This document shows positions 51,773 to 61,505 of a stretch of 64,000 nt of DNA, in pieces. Numbering within the stretch: the stretch's first letter is position 1; each line of letters begins with the position of its first letter. The translations under genes were made by a program, and so were the position numbers. The notes under the pieces were generated by a model. It saw only the letters and a list, made by a program, of their open reading frames with translations, did no database searches and was not told the origin of the DNA. Source of the stretch: Granulosicoccus sp036478595 (GTDB lineage Bacteria; Pseudomonadota; Gammaproteobacteria; Granulosicoccales; Granulosicoccaceae). Location of the stretch: NCBI GenBank assembly GCA_036478595.1, contig JAZGEF010000052.1, positions 129,779-193,778 of the forward strand. The letters run 5' to 3'.

Positions 51773-53059
51773 ATGCAATCTCCATCACATAAGGCAAGCC
51801 TTGACGATTGGCTTGCCTGGCTCGAAGAGCTCCATCCTTGCGATATTGATCTTGGCCTTGAGCGTGTCAGCGAAGTGGCGTTACGACTAGATTTAACACC
51901 AGCGCCTATGCCCGTGATTTTAGTTGGTGGCACCAATGGCAAAGGGTCGACGGTTAAGCTGTTAACAAATGCTTATCAATTTGCTGGTCACAAAACCGGT
52001 ACCTATACCTCACCTCATATCGAGCGCTTTAATGAGCGCATGTCTATAAATGGCGTTGATGCATCCGACGAACAAATCGTGGCGGCTTTGTATGTGGTAG
52101 AGCAGGGGCGCGGGAAAACAACATTAACGTATTTTGAGTACACAACACTGGCTGCAATGCTTTTGTTTCGTGAGCAGCATTGCGGTGTAGTTATTTTAGA
52201 AGTGGGTTTAGGCGGTCGCTTAGATGCGACTAACTTATGGGATGCGGATTGTGCCATTATCACTAGCATTGCGCTTGACCACCAAACCTATCTTGGCGAT
52301 ACAAGAGAATCCATAGCACGCGAAAAGGTGGCTATCGGTCGGGCTCAAAAACCGCTTATTGTTGGTGATCCGGATCCGCCGAGCATTATGAAAGAGCTCG
52401 CAGTAAAGACCTCGATGAAATGGATTCAGATTCCGCAATTCCCCGAACTAGCCGTTAAGCTTGCTGGTGTTCATCTGCGACGTAATGCGGCATGCGCCGT
52501 TGAAGCCGTTGCTCAGTTGCAAACTAAGCTGCCTGTGTCGGACGCGGCATTAACCAGGGCTTTGTCTAGCGATGCCTTGCCAGGCAGGTTTCAGCTGCTT
52601 AGCGCCGCTGGTGTGCTCAATCTACTGGATGTTGCGCATAACCCAGCGGCAGCGGCGGCGCTGGTGGCCACGATATCGGAAGTTTTCCCAGCAACGCCTG
52701 TGCAACTCATTTTTGGCGTGATGGCCGACAAAGACGTCGAGGGAGTGGTGTCAGCTCTGCAGCCAATTGCAACAAATTGGTTCAGTACGGCATTACCGCA
52801 ACCTCGAGCGCTGTCTTCTGACGTTTTGGCAGCTAAAATAAAGGAAGTGGATCCACATGCGCAAGTCACTATTTGTCATGACATCGGTGAAGCCTGGCAA
52901 GGAGCTGTGGCAATTACGCGCTCTGATGATGCAAGCGACTCGGTGAGATCGCTTGTTGTCGTGGTGGGTTCTTTCTACATGTTGTCCGCATTGCAGGAAT
53001 ACTGGCAAGCCAGTGGCATAGTCGTACACCCCGTTAGCGTTGATTCAGTTGGCGCGTGA
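51773..53059 (+). CDS. folC: Bifunctional folylpolyglutamate/dihydrofolate synthase
   Basis: This 428-residue Mur-ligase-fold enzyme adds glutamate to folates and joins dihydropteroate with glutamate. The P-loop is VGGTNGKGSTVKLL, and SPHIERFNERMSINGVDASDEQI is the folate-binding region; LLDVAHNPAAAAALV is also typical. It is followed by the SPOR-domain gene, as in Pseudomonas. Confidence 0.94.
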   Translation: MQSPSHKASLDDWLAWLEELHPCDIDLGLERVSEVALRLDLTPAPMPVILVGGTNGKGSTVKLLTNAYQFAGHKTGTYTSPHIERFNERMSINGVDASDEQIVAALYVVEQGRGKTTLTYFEYTTLAAMLLFREQHCGVVILEVGLGGRLDATNLWDADCAIITSIALDHQTYLGDTRESIAREKVAIGRAQKPLIVGDPDPPSIMKELAVKTSMKWIQIPQFPELAVKLAGVHLRRNAACAVEAVAQLQTKLPVSDAALTRALSSDALPGRFQLLSAAGVLNLLDVAHNPAAAAALVATISEVFPATPVQLIFGVMADKDVEGVVSALQPIATNWFSTALPQPRALSSDVLAAKIKEVDPHAQVTICHDIGEAWQGAVAITRSDDASDSVRSLVVVVGSFYMLSALQEYWQASGIVVHPVSVDSVGA

Positions 53060-53100
53060 GTCCGCCACCGTTGATTGAACCGACCCGTTGATTGAACAGA

Positions 53101-53676
53101 ATGGCCATGGACACCCTCGAAGAACAAAAAGCCGCCAAGTTGCGGCAGCGCCTATGGGGAGCTGCTGTGCTGATAGCGTTAGCTGTCATTTTTCTGCCTC
53201 TGTTGCTCGATGGTGCAGGCAGTGAGAGCCAGTATCGCCGCGTAGAGCGCTTGCGTGAGGAGCCACCACGGGTGATTCGTGAAGATGGGCAGCAAGAAGT
53301 TGCGTCGATACCAGAAGTGGCTCCGATTAAAACGGCGCTGAACGTCAAACCCATTCTTGAACCAACAGTCAATGCTGTACAAGAACAGACCACAATACCC
53401 AAAGCGCCTGACACTCCTCAGAGTGTTGATGTCAATATCAGCACTCTTTCGGCATGGGTTGTACAGGCAGGCAGCTTTGGTGATGAGCAAAATGCGTTGG
53501 CGGTGCGTGATCGACTACGCCGCGCTGGGCATCCCTCATTTATTACTGCCACGGATGATCGAGCGTTGTTTCGAGTGAGGGTGGGACCGATGACTAACCA
53601 GACACAGGCGGCCAGCACTCGGGACGATGTGGTTCGTTTGCTCGGCCGTGAAGCATTGGTTACACCTTATCCCTGA
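53101..53676 (+). CDS. SPOR-domain cell-division protein (DedD-like)
   Basis: This 191-residue protein has a short cytoplasmic start, one membrane helix (LWGAAVLIALAVIFLPLLLDG), a linker and a C-terminal SPOR domain (about residues 115-190: WVVQAGSFGDEQNALAVRDRLRRAG), which binds denuded septal peptidoglycan. The position between folC and cvpA matches dedD. ATG 53101 is used; a second ATG lies two codons later. No clear ribosome binding site is seen. Confidence 0.88.
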   Translation: MAMDTLEEQKAAKLRQRLWGAAVLIALAVIFLPLLLDGAGSESQYRRVERLREEPPRVIREDGQQEVASIPEVAPIKTALNVKPILEPTVNAVQEQTTIPKAPDTPQSVDVNISTLSAWVVQAGSFGDEQNALAVRDRLRRAGHPSFITATDDRALFRVRVGPMTNQTQAASTRDDVVRLLGREALVTPYP

Positions 53677-53733
53677 TGCAGACTGCTGGGTTTGATAGAA
53701 TGCGCCACATGCGTTGTTGTTAACGGAGCAGAT

Positions 53734-54231
53734 ATGCCAACAGATATTGCAATCGTGGTTGTTATTTTATTGTCGGCGCTCGTCAGTTTTGTCCGCGGAT
53801 TCTATAAAGAAGCCGTTAGTGTCACCACTTGGGTATTGGCTATCGGCATTACTCTGCTATTTACCAATCGTTTTTCTTCATTGCTGCCACGTGAAACTAT
53901 CGAAAGCCCCGAAGCCCGTTTGGGTATCAGTGCCCTGGTGTTATTTTTAGGCACGATGATGATTGGCAGCTTAATCAGTTGGTTGCTACGTAAAGCAATG
54001 CCTTCAACTATTGGTGGCCGCAAAGATCGCACCATGGGTGTGTTTTTTGGGATTGCCCGCGGCTTGATCATCATCACATTAGTGGTTTTGTCGGCCAATC
54101 TTGTTCCTACAATCAAACACGAAAAATGGTGGATGCAATCAATGACATTGCCATTTTTTCAAGAAGCGGCTCGAATGATTCACTCGCGAATGCCAAGAGA
54201 GCTTGCGCAACATTTTGAGTTCGAGGCCTAG
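53734..54231 (+). CDS. cvpA: CvpA-family membrane protein
   Basis: This 165-residue inner-membrane protein has about four helices and the family core FVRGFYKEAVSVTTWVLAIG. E. coli CvpA is linked to colicin V production and envelope homeostasis and is usually encoded before purF, as here. The start at ATG 53734 follows GGAG; the frame opens 42 bases upstream. The purF start lies 11 bases after the stop. Confidence 0.9.
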   Translation: MPTDIAIVVVILLSALVSFVRGFYKEAVSVTTWVLAIGITLLFTNRFSSLLPRETIESPEARLGISALVLFLGTMMIGSLISWLLRKAMPSTIGGRKDRTMGVFFGIARGLIIITLVVLSANLVPTIKHEKWWMQSMTLPFFQEAARMIHSRMPRELAQHFEFEA

Positions 54232-54242
54232 AGATTCTAATC

Positions 54243-55736
54243 ATGTGTGGTGTACTCGGTATAGTTGGATCCAGTGCGGTAGGCCATCGTCTTTATGACG
54301 GCTTAACGTTGCTTCAGCATCGCGGCCAGGATGCTGCGGGTATCGCAACTAGTTCTGAAGGTAAATTGATCCTTCGCAAGGGTGCGGGGCTAGTGCGTGA
54401 TGTTTTTAGCGCTGAGCACATGGCCAGGTTGGATGGTGACATGGGTATTGCCCACACGCGCTATCCCACTGCGGGTACATCAGCTAGTGCTGAAGCGCAG
54501 CCGTTTTATGTTAACTCCCCTTACGGCATAGTGATGGCACATAACGGCAATTTAACTAACGCCGATGAGCTAAAACGCGAGTTGTTTGAATCTGATTTAC
54601 GACATATCAACACACGTTCTGATTCTGAGGTTTTGCTAAACGTATTTGCGCATGAGCTGCAAGCCCGCAATCCTGACACTCAATTGAACCCAGCCGATTT
54701 GTTCGCCACGGTGGAGGCCGTTCATCGTCGTTGCAAAGGCGCTTATGCGGTAATCGGCATGTTGGTGGGGCGTGGTGTCGTTGCCTTCCGTGACCCGCTG
54801 GGTATCAGGCCATTGATCATTGGAATTCGACACACCGACGCTGGCACTGAATATGCCATTGCGTCAGAAAGTGTTGCATTGCAGGGTTTGGGTTTTGCCT
54901 TATTACGAGATGTCGCTCCAGGAGAGGCCGTATATATTGATGTTGCGGGCCAATTGCATACCCAGCAATGTGCAGTGTCGCCTGAGCTTACACCGTGTAT
55001 TTTTGAGTATGTTTATTTGGCGCGACCCGATAGCATCATCGATAAAGTATCAGTACATAAGTCGCGCTTGCGAATGGGTGAAAGGCTTGCAAGCAAAATT
55101 TTACGCGAACGGCCTGATCATGACATTGATGTGGTGATTCCGATCCCTGATACCAGCCGAACCGCTGCAATGGAAGTAGCCTATCACCTTGGCGTAAAGT
55201 ACCGCGAAGGCTTTATCAAAAACCGCTATATCGGACGTACCTTTATTATGCCGGGGCAAAGCCTGCGTAAAAACTCGGTCAGACAAAAGCTTAGCCCGAT
55301 TGATCTAGAGTTCAACGGCAAAAACTGTTTGTTAGTGGATGACTCGATAGTGAGGGGCACCACCTCTAGCCAGATAATAGAAATGGCTCGCGATTCGGGC
55401 GCTAAGCGGGTTTATATGGCCTCTGCGGCCCCTCCTGTTCGGCATCCTAATGTGTACGGCATAGATATGCCAGCTGCCAATGAACTCATCGCGCACGGCC
55501 GTACCGTCGAACAGATCCAGGAAAAAATAGGCGCTGATTGGTTGGTGTACCAGGATCTGTCTGATCTTATCGAAGCCATCCGTTATGACAAACATCCGAT
55601 CGCGGTGTTTGAATCTTGCTGTTTTGATGGCAAGTACGTAACGGGTGATGTTGATCAGGCTTATTTGAATTCGTTACAGCAGGCGCGTAACGATAGTAGC
55701 AAGCAAAAGGTCACTGATGATCTACAAGTGTTGTAG
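54243..55736 (+). CDS. purF: Amidophosphoribosyltransferase
   Basis: This 497-residue enzyme commits PRPP to purine synthesis using glutamine. The N-terminal Cys2 (MCGVLGIVG) is the glutaminase nucleophile after methionine removal. The PRPP loop VDDSIVRGTTSSQIIEM is present, as is IPDTSRTAAMEVAY. It ends the cvpA-purF unit and is convergent with the HD-GYP gene, 13 bases apart. Confidence 0.95.
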   Translation: MCGVLGIVGSSAVGHRLYDGLTLLQHRGQDAAGIATSSEGKLILRKGAGLVRDVFSAEHMARLDGDMGIAHTRYPTAGTSASAEAQPFYVNSPYGIVMAHNGNLTNADELKRELFESDLRHINTRSDSEVLLNVFAHELQARNPDTQLNPADLFATVEAVHRRCKGAYAVIGMLVGRGVVAFRDPLGIRPLIIGIRHTDAGTEYAIASESVALQGLGFALLRDVAPGEAVYIDVAGQLHTQQCAVSPELTPCIFEYVYLARPDSIIDKVSVHKSRLRMGERLASKILRERPDHDIDVVIPIPDTSRTAAMEVAYHLGVKYREGFIKNRYIGRTFIMPGQSLRKNSVRQKLSPIDLEFNGKNCLLVDDSIVRGTTSSQIIEMARDSGAKRVYMASAAPPVRHPNVYGIDMPAANELIAHGRTVEQIQEKIGADWLVYQDLSDLIEAIRYDKHPIAVFESCCFDGKYVTGDVDQAYLNSLQQARNDSSKQKVTDDLQVL

Positions 55737-55749
55737 CTGAGAAAGGGCC

Positions 55750-57051
55750 TTAGCCAAACCGCAATCCAGCTCGCTGAAAATCCGCAACATCGATACCAAA
55801 GCTGCCATCAGGTAGCGTGGTTTTGATTTGATAGACGTTGCCGTTGTTATCTACTTCCATTCCAGATAGATCAACGATTCGTTGTGGTACGGGTTCTTTT
55901 ACTTCATCGAGAATTAATATAATACGTGGGCGGAGCTTGTCGCTGGTATTTGATAATACGATACCGATTTCACCGTTGAGCATTTCAACAACACTACCCG
56001 GTGGGAAAATACCCACGGCATCAATAAACGCAACAACTAACTCTTCGTCAAATTGTCTGCCACGTTGTGCATAAAGCTCTTGTAGGGCTTCTGATGGCGA
56101 GCGTGCTATTCGGTAGGGCTGGTTAGTGGTGATGACATCATAGGCTTCAGCGATCGCAACGATCTTTGCAAATAGCGGAATGGATTCTGCATCTAGCTGT
56201 CGAGGATAACCCGTGCCGTCTACACGTTCGTGGTGCGAGTGCGCCACATCAGCAGCACCCGACATAACACTCTTGGTTGATATCAGAATGTCACGACCAT
56301 AGCGTGTATGCTTACGCATCTCTTGCATTTCGGCCTCATTAAGTGGGCCTTCATTGGACAGTATTTCGTTAGAGATGCTGGTTTTACCAACGTCGTGCAA
56401 CATACCGCAAACACCAACGTCTTCCATTTCTCTGGTGGTCAGGCCAATGGCTTTGGCCATGACGATACTCAAGGCTGCTACGTTAAGCGAGTGTTGAGCT
56501 GTGCCAACATCTTTGGCTTGAATACGCGTAAGCCAAACAGATGCATCGGGGTTACGTAATATACTGTCTACACAACCATTAACTGCTTGTTTAATTTTAC
56601 TGCCGTCAACTTCAGCGCCGAGACGAATTTCTTCAAACAAGCTAGTGATGGCTTCATTAGCCATTGTATGAACTTCAGTTGCAGTTTCGAGCTCATCTTC
56701 AACTGTGTGAGTTGAGGCGGTGCTACCTACACCTGCCCGTCGTTCGGCTTCTGGTGCTTCGTTTTTCTTCAGGGTGAATTCGTCGTAATCAACCCAAACG
56801 CTTTTACATTCTCTCTGTACATCGGCAATGTCTTTCGAGCTATTGATTTCCAGCCCTTGAAACATGAAGCCGGATTCTTCCCAAGGTTTGTCCAATTCAA
56901 CCACGAACATTCCCACGCGCAAATCAGCCACATCAATTTTTTGATGTTGCTTACGGGTACGTTGTGTTCGGTCACCGGCAGGCTTTTCCCCACGCCGGCG
57001 GCGTGGTGGCTTGGCCTTCTCTTCCGATTTAAACAATTTTTTGAAGAACAT
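55750..57051 (-). CDS. HD-GYP c-di-GMP phosphodiesterase
   Basis: This 433-residue protein has an N-terminal region of DUF3391 type (VADLRVGMFVVELDKPWEESGF) and an HD-GYP domain. Metal and motif residues are HDVGKT in the HD core and HHERVDGTGYPRQL for the GYP signature. Such enzymes degrade cyclic di-GMP to GMP, affecting motility and biofilm. The C-terminal tail (VYQIKTTLPDGSFGIDVADFQRAGLRFG) is an extra beta segment. It is a single gene with no signal peptide. Confidence 0.92.
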   Translation of the reverse strand: MFFKKLFKSEEKAKPPRRRRGEKPAGDRTQRTRKQHQKIDVADLRVGMFVVELDKPWEESGFMFQGLEINSSKDIADVQRECKSVWVDYDEFTLKKNEAPEAERRAGVGSTASTHTVEDELETATEVHTMANEAITSLFEEIRLGAEVDGSKIKQAVNGCVDSILRNPDASVWLTRIQAKDVGTAQHSLNVAALSIVMAKAIGLTTREMEDVGVCGMLHDVGKTSISNEILSNEGPLNEAEMQEMRKHTRYGRDILISTKSVMSGAADVAHSHHERVDGTGYPRQLDAESIPLFAKIVAIAEAYDVITTNQPYRIARSPSEALQELYAQRGRQFDEELVVAFIDAVGIFPPGSVVEMLNGEIGIVLSNTSDKLRPRIILILDEVKEPVPQRIVDLSGMEVDNNGNVYQIKTTLPDGSFGIDVADFQRAGLRFG

Positions 57052-57304
57052 AATTGATGCTATGCGTCTGGCTCGTCTGCCATGTCAGTTCCGTCAGTCC
57101 TAAAAATCGGCTGAATTTTGCATTTCTTGAAGGCAATGGGGATGATTTTCAGGCGCGATTGCATAGCGCTTTCAATGCAAGAATTGATCTGCAAAGAGTT
57201 GAAAGCGTTATTTAAATAGCAATGGCTGTATTAACTGTGACGGATAGCTCGCAAATGGGCTCTGAGCGTGAGGAACGTCACAATTTGGTGTGAATGTGAG
57301 GGCT

Positions 57305-58579
57305 CTAAATGCCCGAATCCAGGCTGCGTTCTTGGATGATTTGCCATGATCCGTCACTTAGTTGGCCCCAATAAAGCGTGGTTTGAATCTCATTTTTGTC
57401 TCCATGACGAAAAGACATTTGCACAACGCCGTTGGTACCAGGGACTTCGATAACTGCCAGGGTATCGGAGGTTACTTTGGATAATGTATGTGCGTGCTTA
57501 GATCGAGCCTTGCTGGGCGTCGTTTGATTGACCTGACTAACTCGTTTTAAATTGGCGTTTAGCCCGTGCTGTTCAGCAGCCAGAGGCCAAGCGCCATCGT
57601 TGTAGAGTACGTGCAGCGCACTGATGTTCAAATCAGTCCATGCTTGTCGGTATCGCTCAAACAGATTGATTTGTTGTTCTTGTTTGCTTGCCAGCAGCGA
57701 CGGCGTTATCCAGTGAATTTTGTCGCTAAGCACCACGCGTGTTGCCTGTAGGTCAACCGTATGGTGTAATTCCAGTAGATAGTCATTTGCCATCGTTACA
57801 CAGCCTTCACTGGATCGTGGTGACCGGCTTTTTTGATCATGTGGTACGCCATGTAACCAAATGCCAGACCCTGAACGGCCGAGCATTTTATCTAGTGAGT
57901 TGGGGTAGTCCAGCATCAGCGCACCGGAGCCGTACAATTTTGGTAACGATCTATCGGATCGGAAGCCATGGATGTTATACACACCAATTGGCGTTTTAAG
58001 ATCGCCTTCGAAACGTTTATCGTATCCACCCAAGCCACTGGCAACGTAGTGTCGTTTTACTAATCGTGGTTGATCGATACTGGTATCAAACAGCATTAGA
58101 TAGGAGCGCTTGAGGTCAATCAAGATGACATGATCGATCGTGCTGCCGGTGCGAATCACTGCTGCTGGCAGGCGAGTTGTATTGTTGCTGTCAGTGTAGT
58201 TATTGCCAGAGGCGCTATTAGCGGTAAAGGTACCTGCCACAGCCGAAGGTTGGGCCGCCCGTGCTTGCGCTTCGAGTAATAAGCTGATGTAGTTAAGAGA
58301 GAAGCGTTGCTCTGAATTGTGCTTTAGTGACAAGCCTGCGGCCACTTGTAATGTTTCAGCGTAGAGCAATTTGCCTAAGGCGTAATCTGGAAATCGACGA
58401 TTAAGCTTTTTTGCATCTGAGTTTGCTGTTGCCCAATCGCCATCAACAATAGCGTGTAATACTTTTTGAGTTTGCTGATCGAGCGCCACCGAGGCATCGA
58501 TTGATCCATGCGGCTCGGCATGGGCTGCCGCACTGTGTAGCAAGCCAAAAAAAACCACCAGGCTACGAAATAACGTCAT
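57305..58579 (-). CDS. L,D-transpeptidase with YkuD domain
   Basis: This 424-residue secreted enzyme (ATG 58579, signal peptide MTLFRSLVVFFGLLHSAAAHA) has a YkuD catalytic domain at about residues 150-300. The histidine is in WLHGVPHDQKSRS and the nucleophile cysteine in SSEGCVTM, separated as in YafK/ErfK enzymes that make 3-3 peptidoglycan crosslinks or attach lipoprotein. The last 110 residues form an extra domain resembling a SnoaL/NTF2-like or CalX-type cap (ETTLYWGQLSDGSWQI-like end). The start overlaps the stop of the partner gene by 4 bases. Confidence 0.88.
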   Translation of the reverse strand: MTLFRSLVVFFGLLHSAAAHAEPHGSIDASVALDQQTQKVLHAIVDGDWATANSDAKKLNRRFPDYALGKLLYAETLQVAAGLSLKHNSEQRFSLNYISLLLEAQARAAQPSAVAGTFTANSASGNNYTDSNNTTRLPAAVIRTGSTIDHVILIDLKRSYLMLFDTSIDQPRLVKRHYVASGLGGYDKRFEGDLKTPIGVYNIHGFRSDRSLPKLYGSGALMLDYPNSLDKMLGRSGSGIWLHGVPHDQKSRSPRSSEGCVTMANDYLLELHHTVDLQATRVVLSDKIHWITPSLLASKQEQQINLFERYRQAWTDLNISALHVLYNDGAWPLAAEQHGLNANLKRVSQVNQTTPSKARSKHAHTLSKVTSDTLAVIEVPGTNGVVQMSFRHGDKNEIQTTLYWGQLSDGSWQIIQERSLDSGI

Positions 58580-59340
58580 TGCAGTTGGAACTCCTGGTAA
58601 ATCTTCCAACGGTTTCCTTGCAGGCGCATTAGGAGCTGTCGGTGCTGCCGCGCACCCTTGGATTGGTAACTGATAATTGCCACGGCATCTTGAGCCGTGA
58701 AATTAATACGTCGCAGCGTCTTTTGCCAATCAACCGGAGCTGTCATAGCATCGGGGGGGGGAGGGTATTGCTGCTCGTAGTGTGACAACCACGCTTCCTT
58801 GTTGTTATCACGGGCAGATTGCCACCAATCGTACAATTCGTATTCCACTGTGCTGATGTTATGCAGATCGCTTCGCGAGCGAGACAAAGGCGGGGTATGG
58901 CTATTGAGGTAGGTGGAATCTTGCATGGTCAGCGACGGCTTTGATGCACGACTACTCAGCTGCAGTGCTTCGCTGTAGGCAATGCTGGCCTGGTAGGCGC
59001 GGACGGATTGCAGCTGATCCACCGTGTCCTGTGAACGTCTGTCTTGCTGCAGGGAATTCTCGAAATGTTTTATACCCGCATCGTATTGCCGATTGCTGAT
59101 CGCTAGGACACCCAGGTTGTGCTCGATTTGCGGAAAATCGGTGCAGAATGCTTGCATTTGAATCAGCAAGTTATAGGAAGCTTTTTTATCGCCTTCACTG
59201 TAAAGTGTACGAGAAGTGTCCAATGCTGTATGGCATTCACCCGGAGCGGAAAATTGTGTTGCAACCGCTACTAAAGCCGCAATCAACTGAGTTGGCATTG
59301 CCGCAAGCAGGACACTGATTGAAACGAATATTAAACGCAC
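58576..59340 (-). CDS. Predicted secreted repeat protein, partner of the L,D-transpeptidase
   Basis: This 254-residue protein has an N-terminal signal peptide (about residues 1-21), a helical region resembling TPR repeats (HNLGVLAISNRQYDAGIKHFENSLQQD at about 77-103) and a C-terminal domain ending in YQSKGARQHRQLLMRLQGNRWKIYQEF. That last part resembles the C-terminal cap of the L,D-transpeptidase encoded next, suggesting common descent of the tails. A G9 run (58753-58761, plus strand) lies in codons for a proline run. The two genes overlap by 4 bases and are surely co-expressed. Confidence 0.72.
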   Translation of the reverse strand: MRLIFVSISVLLAAMPTQLIAALVAVATQFSAPGECHTALDTSRTLYSEGDKKASYNLLIQMQAFCTDFPQIEHNLGVLAISNRQYDAGIKHFENSLQQDRRSQDTVDQLQSVRAYQASIAYSEALQLSSRASKPSLTMQDSTYLNSHTPPLSRSRSDLHNISTVEYELYDWWQSARDNNKEAWLSHYEQQYPPPPDAMTAPVDWQKTLRRINFTAQDAVAIISYQSKGARQHRQLLMRLQGNRWKIYQEFQLQ

Positions 59341-59414
59341 TGTATGTAAGTTTACATCGACTTTCTACAGTATAACGTAAGAACATATCTCAAACCTGTT
59401 GATTTAAAACTCTC

Positions 59415-60608
59415 TTGTCTAATCTAAATAAAAATAAGTCATGGCGATCGGCCACTCAAGCAATCCGTGCCGGGTTCGAACGTAGTCCATTGGGTGAGCA
59501 TGCTGAGCCAATAATGACCACATCGAGCTTCGTGTTCGAAAATGCCGCACAAGCTGCCGCCAGATTTTCTGGTGATGAAGCCGGACCGATTTACTCGCGC
59601 TTCACTAATCCAACAGTGCGCATCTTTGAAGAGCGGTTGGCTTCTATGGAGGAGGCTGAAGATTGCATCGCCAGTGCGTCGGGTATGGCTGCAATTGCCA
59701 TGCTGGTGCTGGGCACACTCCAACAAGGTGATCATATTGTGGCCACTCGCAATATGTTTGGCAGCACGGTTAATCTATTCAAAAACTTTTTGCCGAAATT
59801 TGGGGTCGATGTCAGCTGGGCTGATAGCTTCGATCCTGCGCAATGGGCAAGCCTGAGTAACGCTTCTACCAAGTTGTTTTATCTTGAAACACCCACTAAT
59901 CCGTTAACTGAAGTGGCTGATATTCAAGCGATGGCCAACGCCGCTCATGCTGCAGGTGCGCTGTTGGCTGTGGATAATTGTTTCTGCACACCCGCATTGC
60001 AACTGCCATTGCGCCATGGCGCCGATATCGTAATTCACTCGGCTACCAAATACTTGGATGGTCAAGGCCGTTGCGTTGGTGGTGCGGTGCTTGGGTCAAA
60101 GGCGCTAATCGAAACGCTCACCTCGTTTATGCGCAGTGTTGGGCCATGCATGAGCCCATTTAATGCGTGGGTGTTTGCCAAAGGGCTGGAAACCTTGCAC
60201 CTGCGTATGGCGCAGCATTGTAATAACGCCGAAGAGATTGCTAGCTGGTTAGAGCAACAACCCAGCATAGCCAAGGTTCACTATGCGGGGCTTGAATCGC
60301 ATCCACAGCATGCTTTAGCTAAAAAGCAGCAGAGCCGTTTTGGTGGGATTGTCGCGTTTGAAGTAGTGGGTGGTAAGTCAGCTGCCTGGAAGCTAATCGA
60401 TGCTACCCAGTTGTGTTCGATAACTGGTAACTTGGGTGATTCGCGTACCACCATTACTCATCCTGCCTCTACTACTCACGCGCGAATGACTGCTGAGGAT
60501 CGTGCCGCTGCGGGAATTGCCGGCGGGCTAATAAGGTTGTCCATCGGGCTTGAGGATGTGTTGGATATAAAAGAAGATTTAGAGCAAGCGATAGCCGTTA
60601 GCGAGTAA
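59415..60608 (+). CDS. metZ: O-succinylhomoserine sulfhydrylase
   Basis: This 397-residue PLP enzyme of the Cys/Met metabolism family would make homocysteine from O-succinylhomoserine and sulfide. The PLP lysine is in HSATKYLDGQGRCVGGAV, and YSRFTNPTVRIFEERLA plus LETPTNPLTEVADI are family signatures. An in-frame TGA at 59400 leaves the TTG at 59415 as the first possible start, with no clear ribosome binding site. Its position after purF matches Pseudomonas metZ, here separated by three minus-strand genes. The 3' end overlaps the parvulin gene by 11 bases. Confidence 0.9.
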   Translation: MSNLNKNKSWRSATQAIRAGFERSPLGEHAEPIMTTSSFVFENAAQAAARFSGDEAGPIYSRFTNPTVRIFEERLASMEEAEDCIASASGMAAIAMLVLGTLQQGDHIVATRNMFGSTVNLFKNFLPKFGVDVSWADSFDPAQWASLSNASTKLFYLETPTNPLTEVADIQAMANAAHAAGALLAVDNCFCTPALQLPLRHGADIVIHSATKYLDGQGRCVGGAVLGSKALIETLTSFMRSVGPCMSPFNAWVFAKGLETLHLRMAQHCNNAEEIASWLEQQPSIAKVHYAGLESHPQHALAKKQQSRFGGIVAFEVVGGKSAAWKLIDATQLCSITGNLGDSRTTITHPASTTHARMTAEDRAAAGIAGGLIRLSIGLEDVLDIKEDLEQAIAVSE

Positions 60609-61398
60609 TCTCAGCCTCTTCAATTAGCGCGCCCAACTTTTCCGCCAAGCGGTTGCGCACGATGACATTTTTCATGCCGGCTTTTACTGATTCAAAATCT
60701 GGCGTTGCAGCCGAGCGGGTGTTATTTAGTTGGATGACGTGCCAGCCAAATTCAGTTTTTACTGGTTTTTTACTCGTTTCAGTCTTTTTCATTGGGGCTA
60801 AGGCTGCGGAGAATTCAGCCACCATGCTGTTGGCTTGGAACCATCCCAGGTTACCGCCATTTTGGCCTGTTGGGCCAGTGGAGCGTTCGATGGCGAGTTG
60901 CGCAAAATCACCGCCGCTGGCCAGTTCATTGATCACTGCGGCTGCATCTGCTTCGGACTCCAGCAGAATGTGGCTAGCGTTGTATTCGTCCGCCGTTACA
61001 TTGGCAGCTTGACGTTCATATTCAGCTCTGAGTTCTTCGTTGCTGACTTCAATATCCTGGCCCACCTCAGATAAAAAGGCATTGGACATGGATTGCGTGT
61101 ATTGCAAATGTAGCGCTGCAGCCACTTCTGCTTTTTCGTTTAAGCCGAGCGCTTCTGCCGCTTGAGTTAGCACCTCTAGATTAATCAGTTCGGTCAATAT
61201 CTGCTTGCGATCGGGTGTTTCGCCTTGGCCCGCGATTTGGGTCATGACATTCTTAACTGACAGCTCCGATACAGGGCGACCGTTTACCATAGCAGCTACG
61301 CCATCGGGCAGCTTTTCGGCGGTTTGCGCCATCGCTGGCTGAAACGCTGAGAGATAGAGCAAAGCGCCAGTCAGCGCACATCTAGTGGATTTATTCAT
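60598..61398 (-). CDS. Periplasmic parvulin-type peptidyl-prolyl isomerase
   Basis: From the ATG at 61398 this encodes 266 residues with a signal peptide (STRCALTGALLYLSAFQPAMAQ). An N-terminal SurA-like helical region is followed by a parvulin (PpiC) domain at about residues 155-245: ASHILLESEADAAAVINEL, GGNLGWFQANSMV and EFGWHVIQL. Such proteins fold outer-membrane or secreted proteins in the periplasm. The frame is open further upstream but without a signal. It converges on metZ with an 11-base overlap. Confidence 0.9.
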   Translation of the reverse strand: MNKSTRCALTGALLYLSAFQPAMAQTAEKLPDGVAAMVNGRPVSELSVKNVMTQIAGQGETPDRKQILTELINLEVLTQAAEALGLNEKAEVAAALHLQYTQSMSNAFLSEVGQDIEVSNEELRAEYERQAANVTADEYNASHILLESEADAAAVINELASGGDFAQLAIERSTGPTGQNGGNLGWFQANSMVAEFSAALAPMKKTETSKKPVKTEFGWHVIQLNNTRSAATPDFESVKAGMKNVIVRNRLAEKLGALIEEAEITR

Positions 61399-61505
61399 GA
61401 GCGGGTATTCCGATATCCTCAAGCTAAGGTGTAAAAGCATAGTTCTGCATGCAATCGCTGCACCGCTTTGGCGTACAATTCTGCCAAATTTGCAGATTTT
61501 CATTT

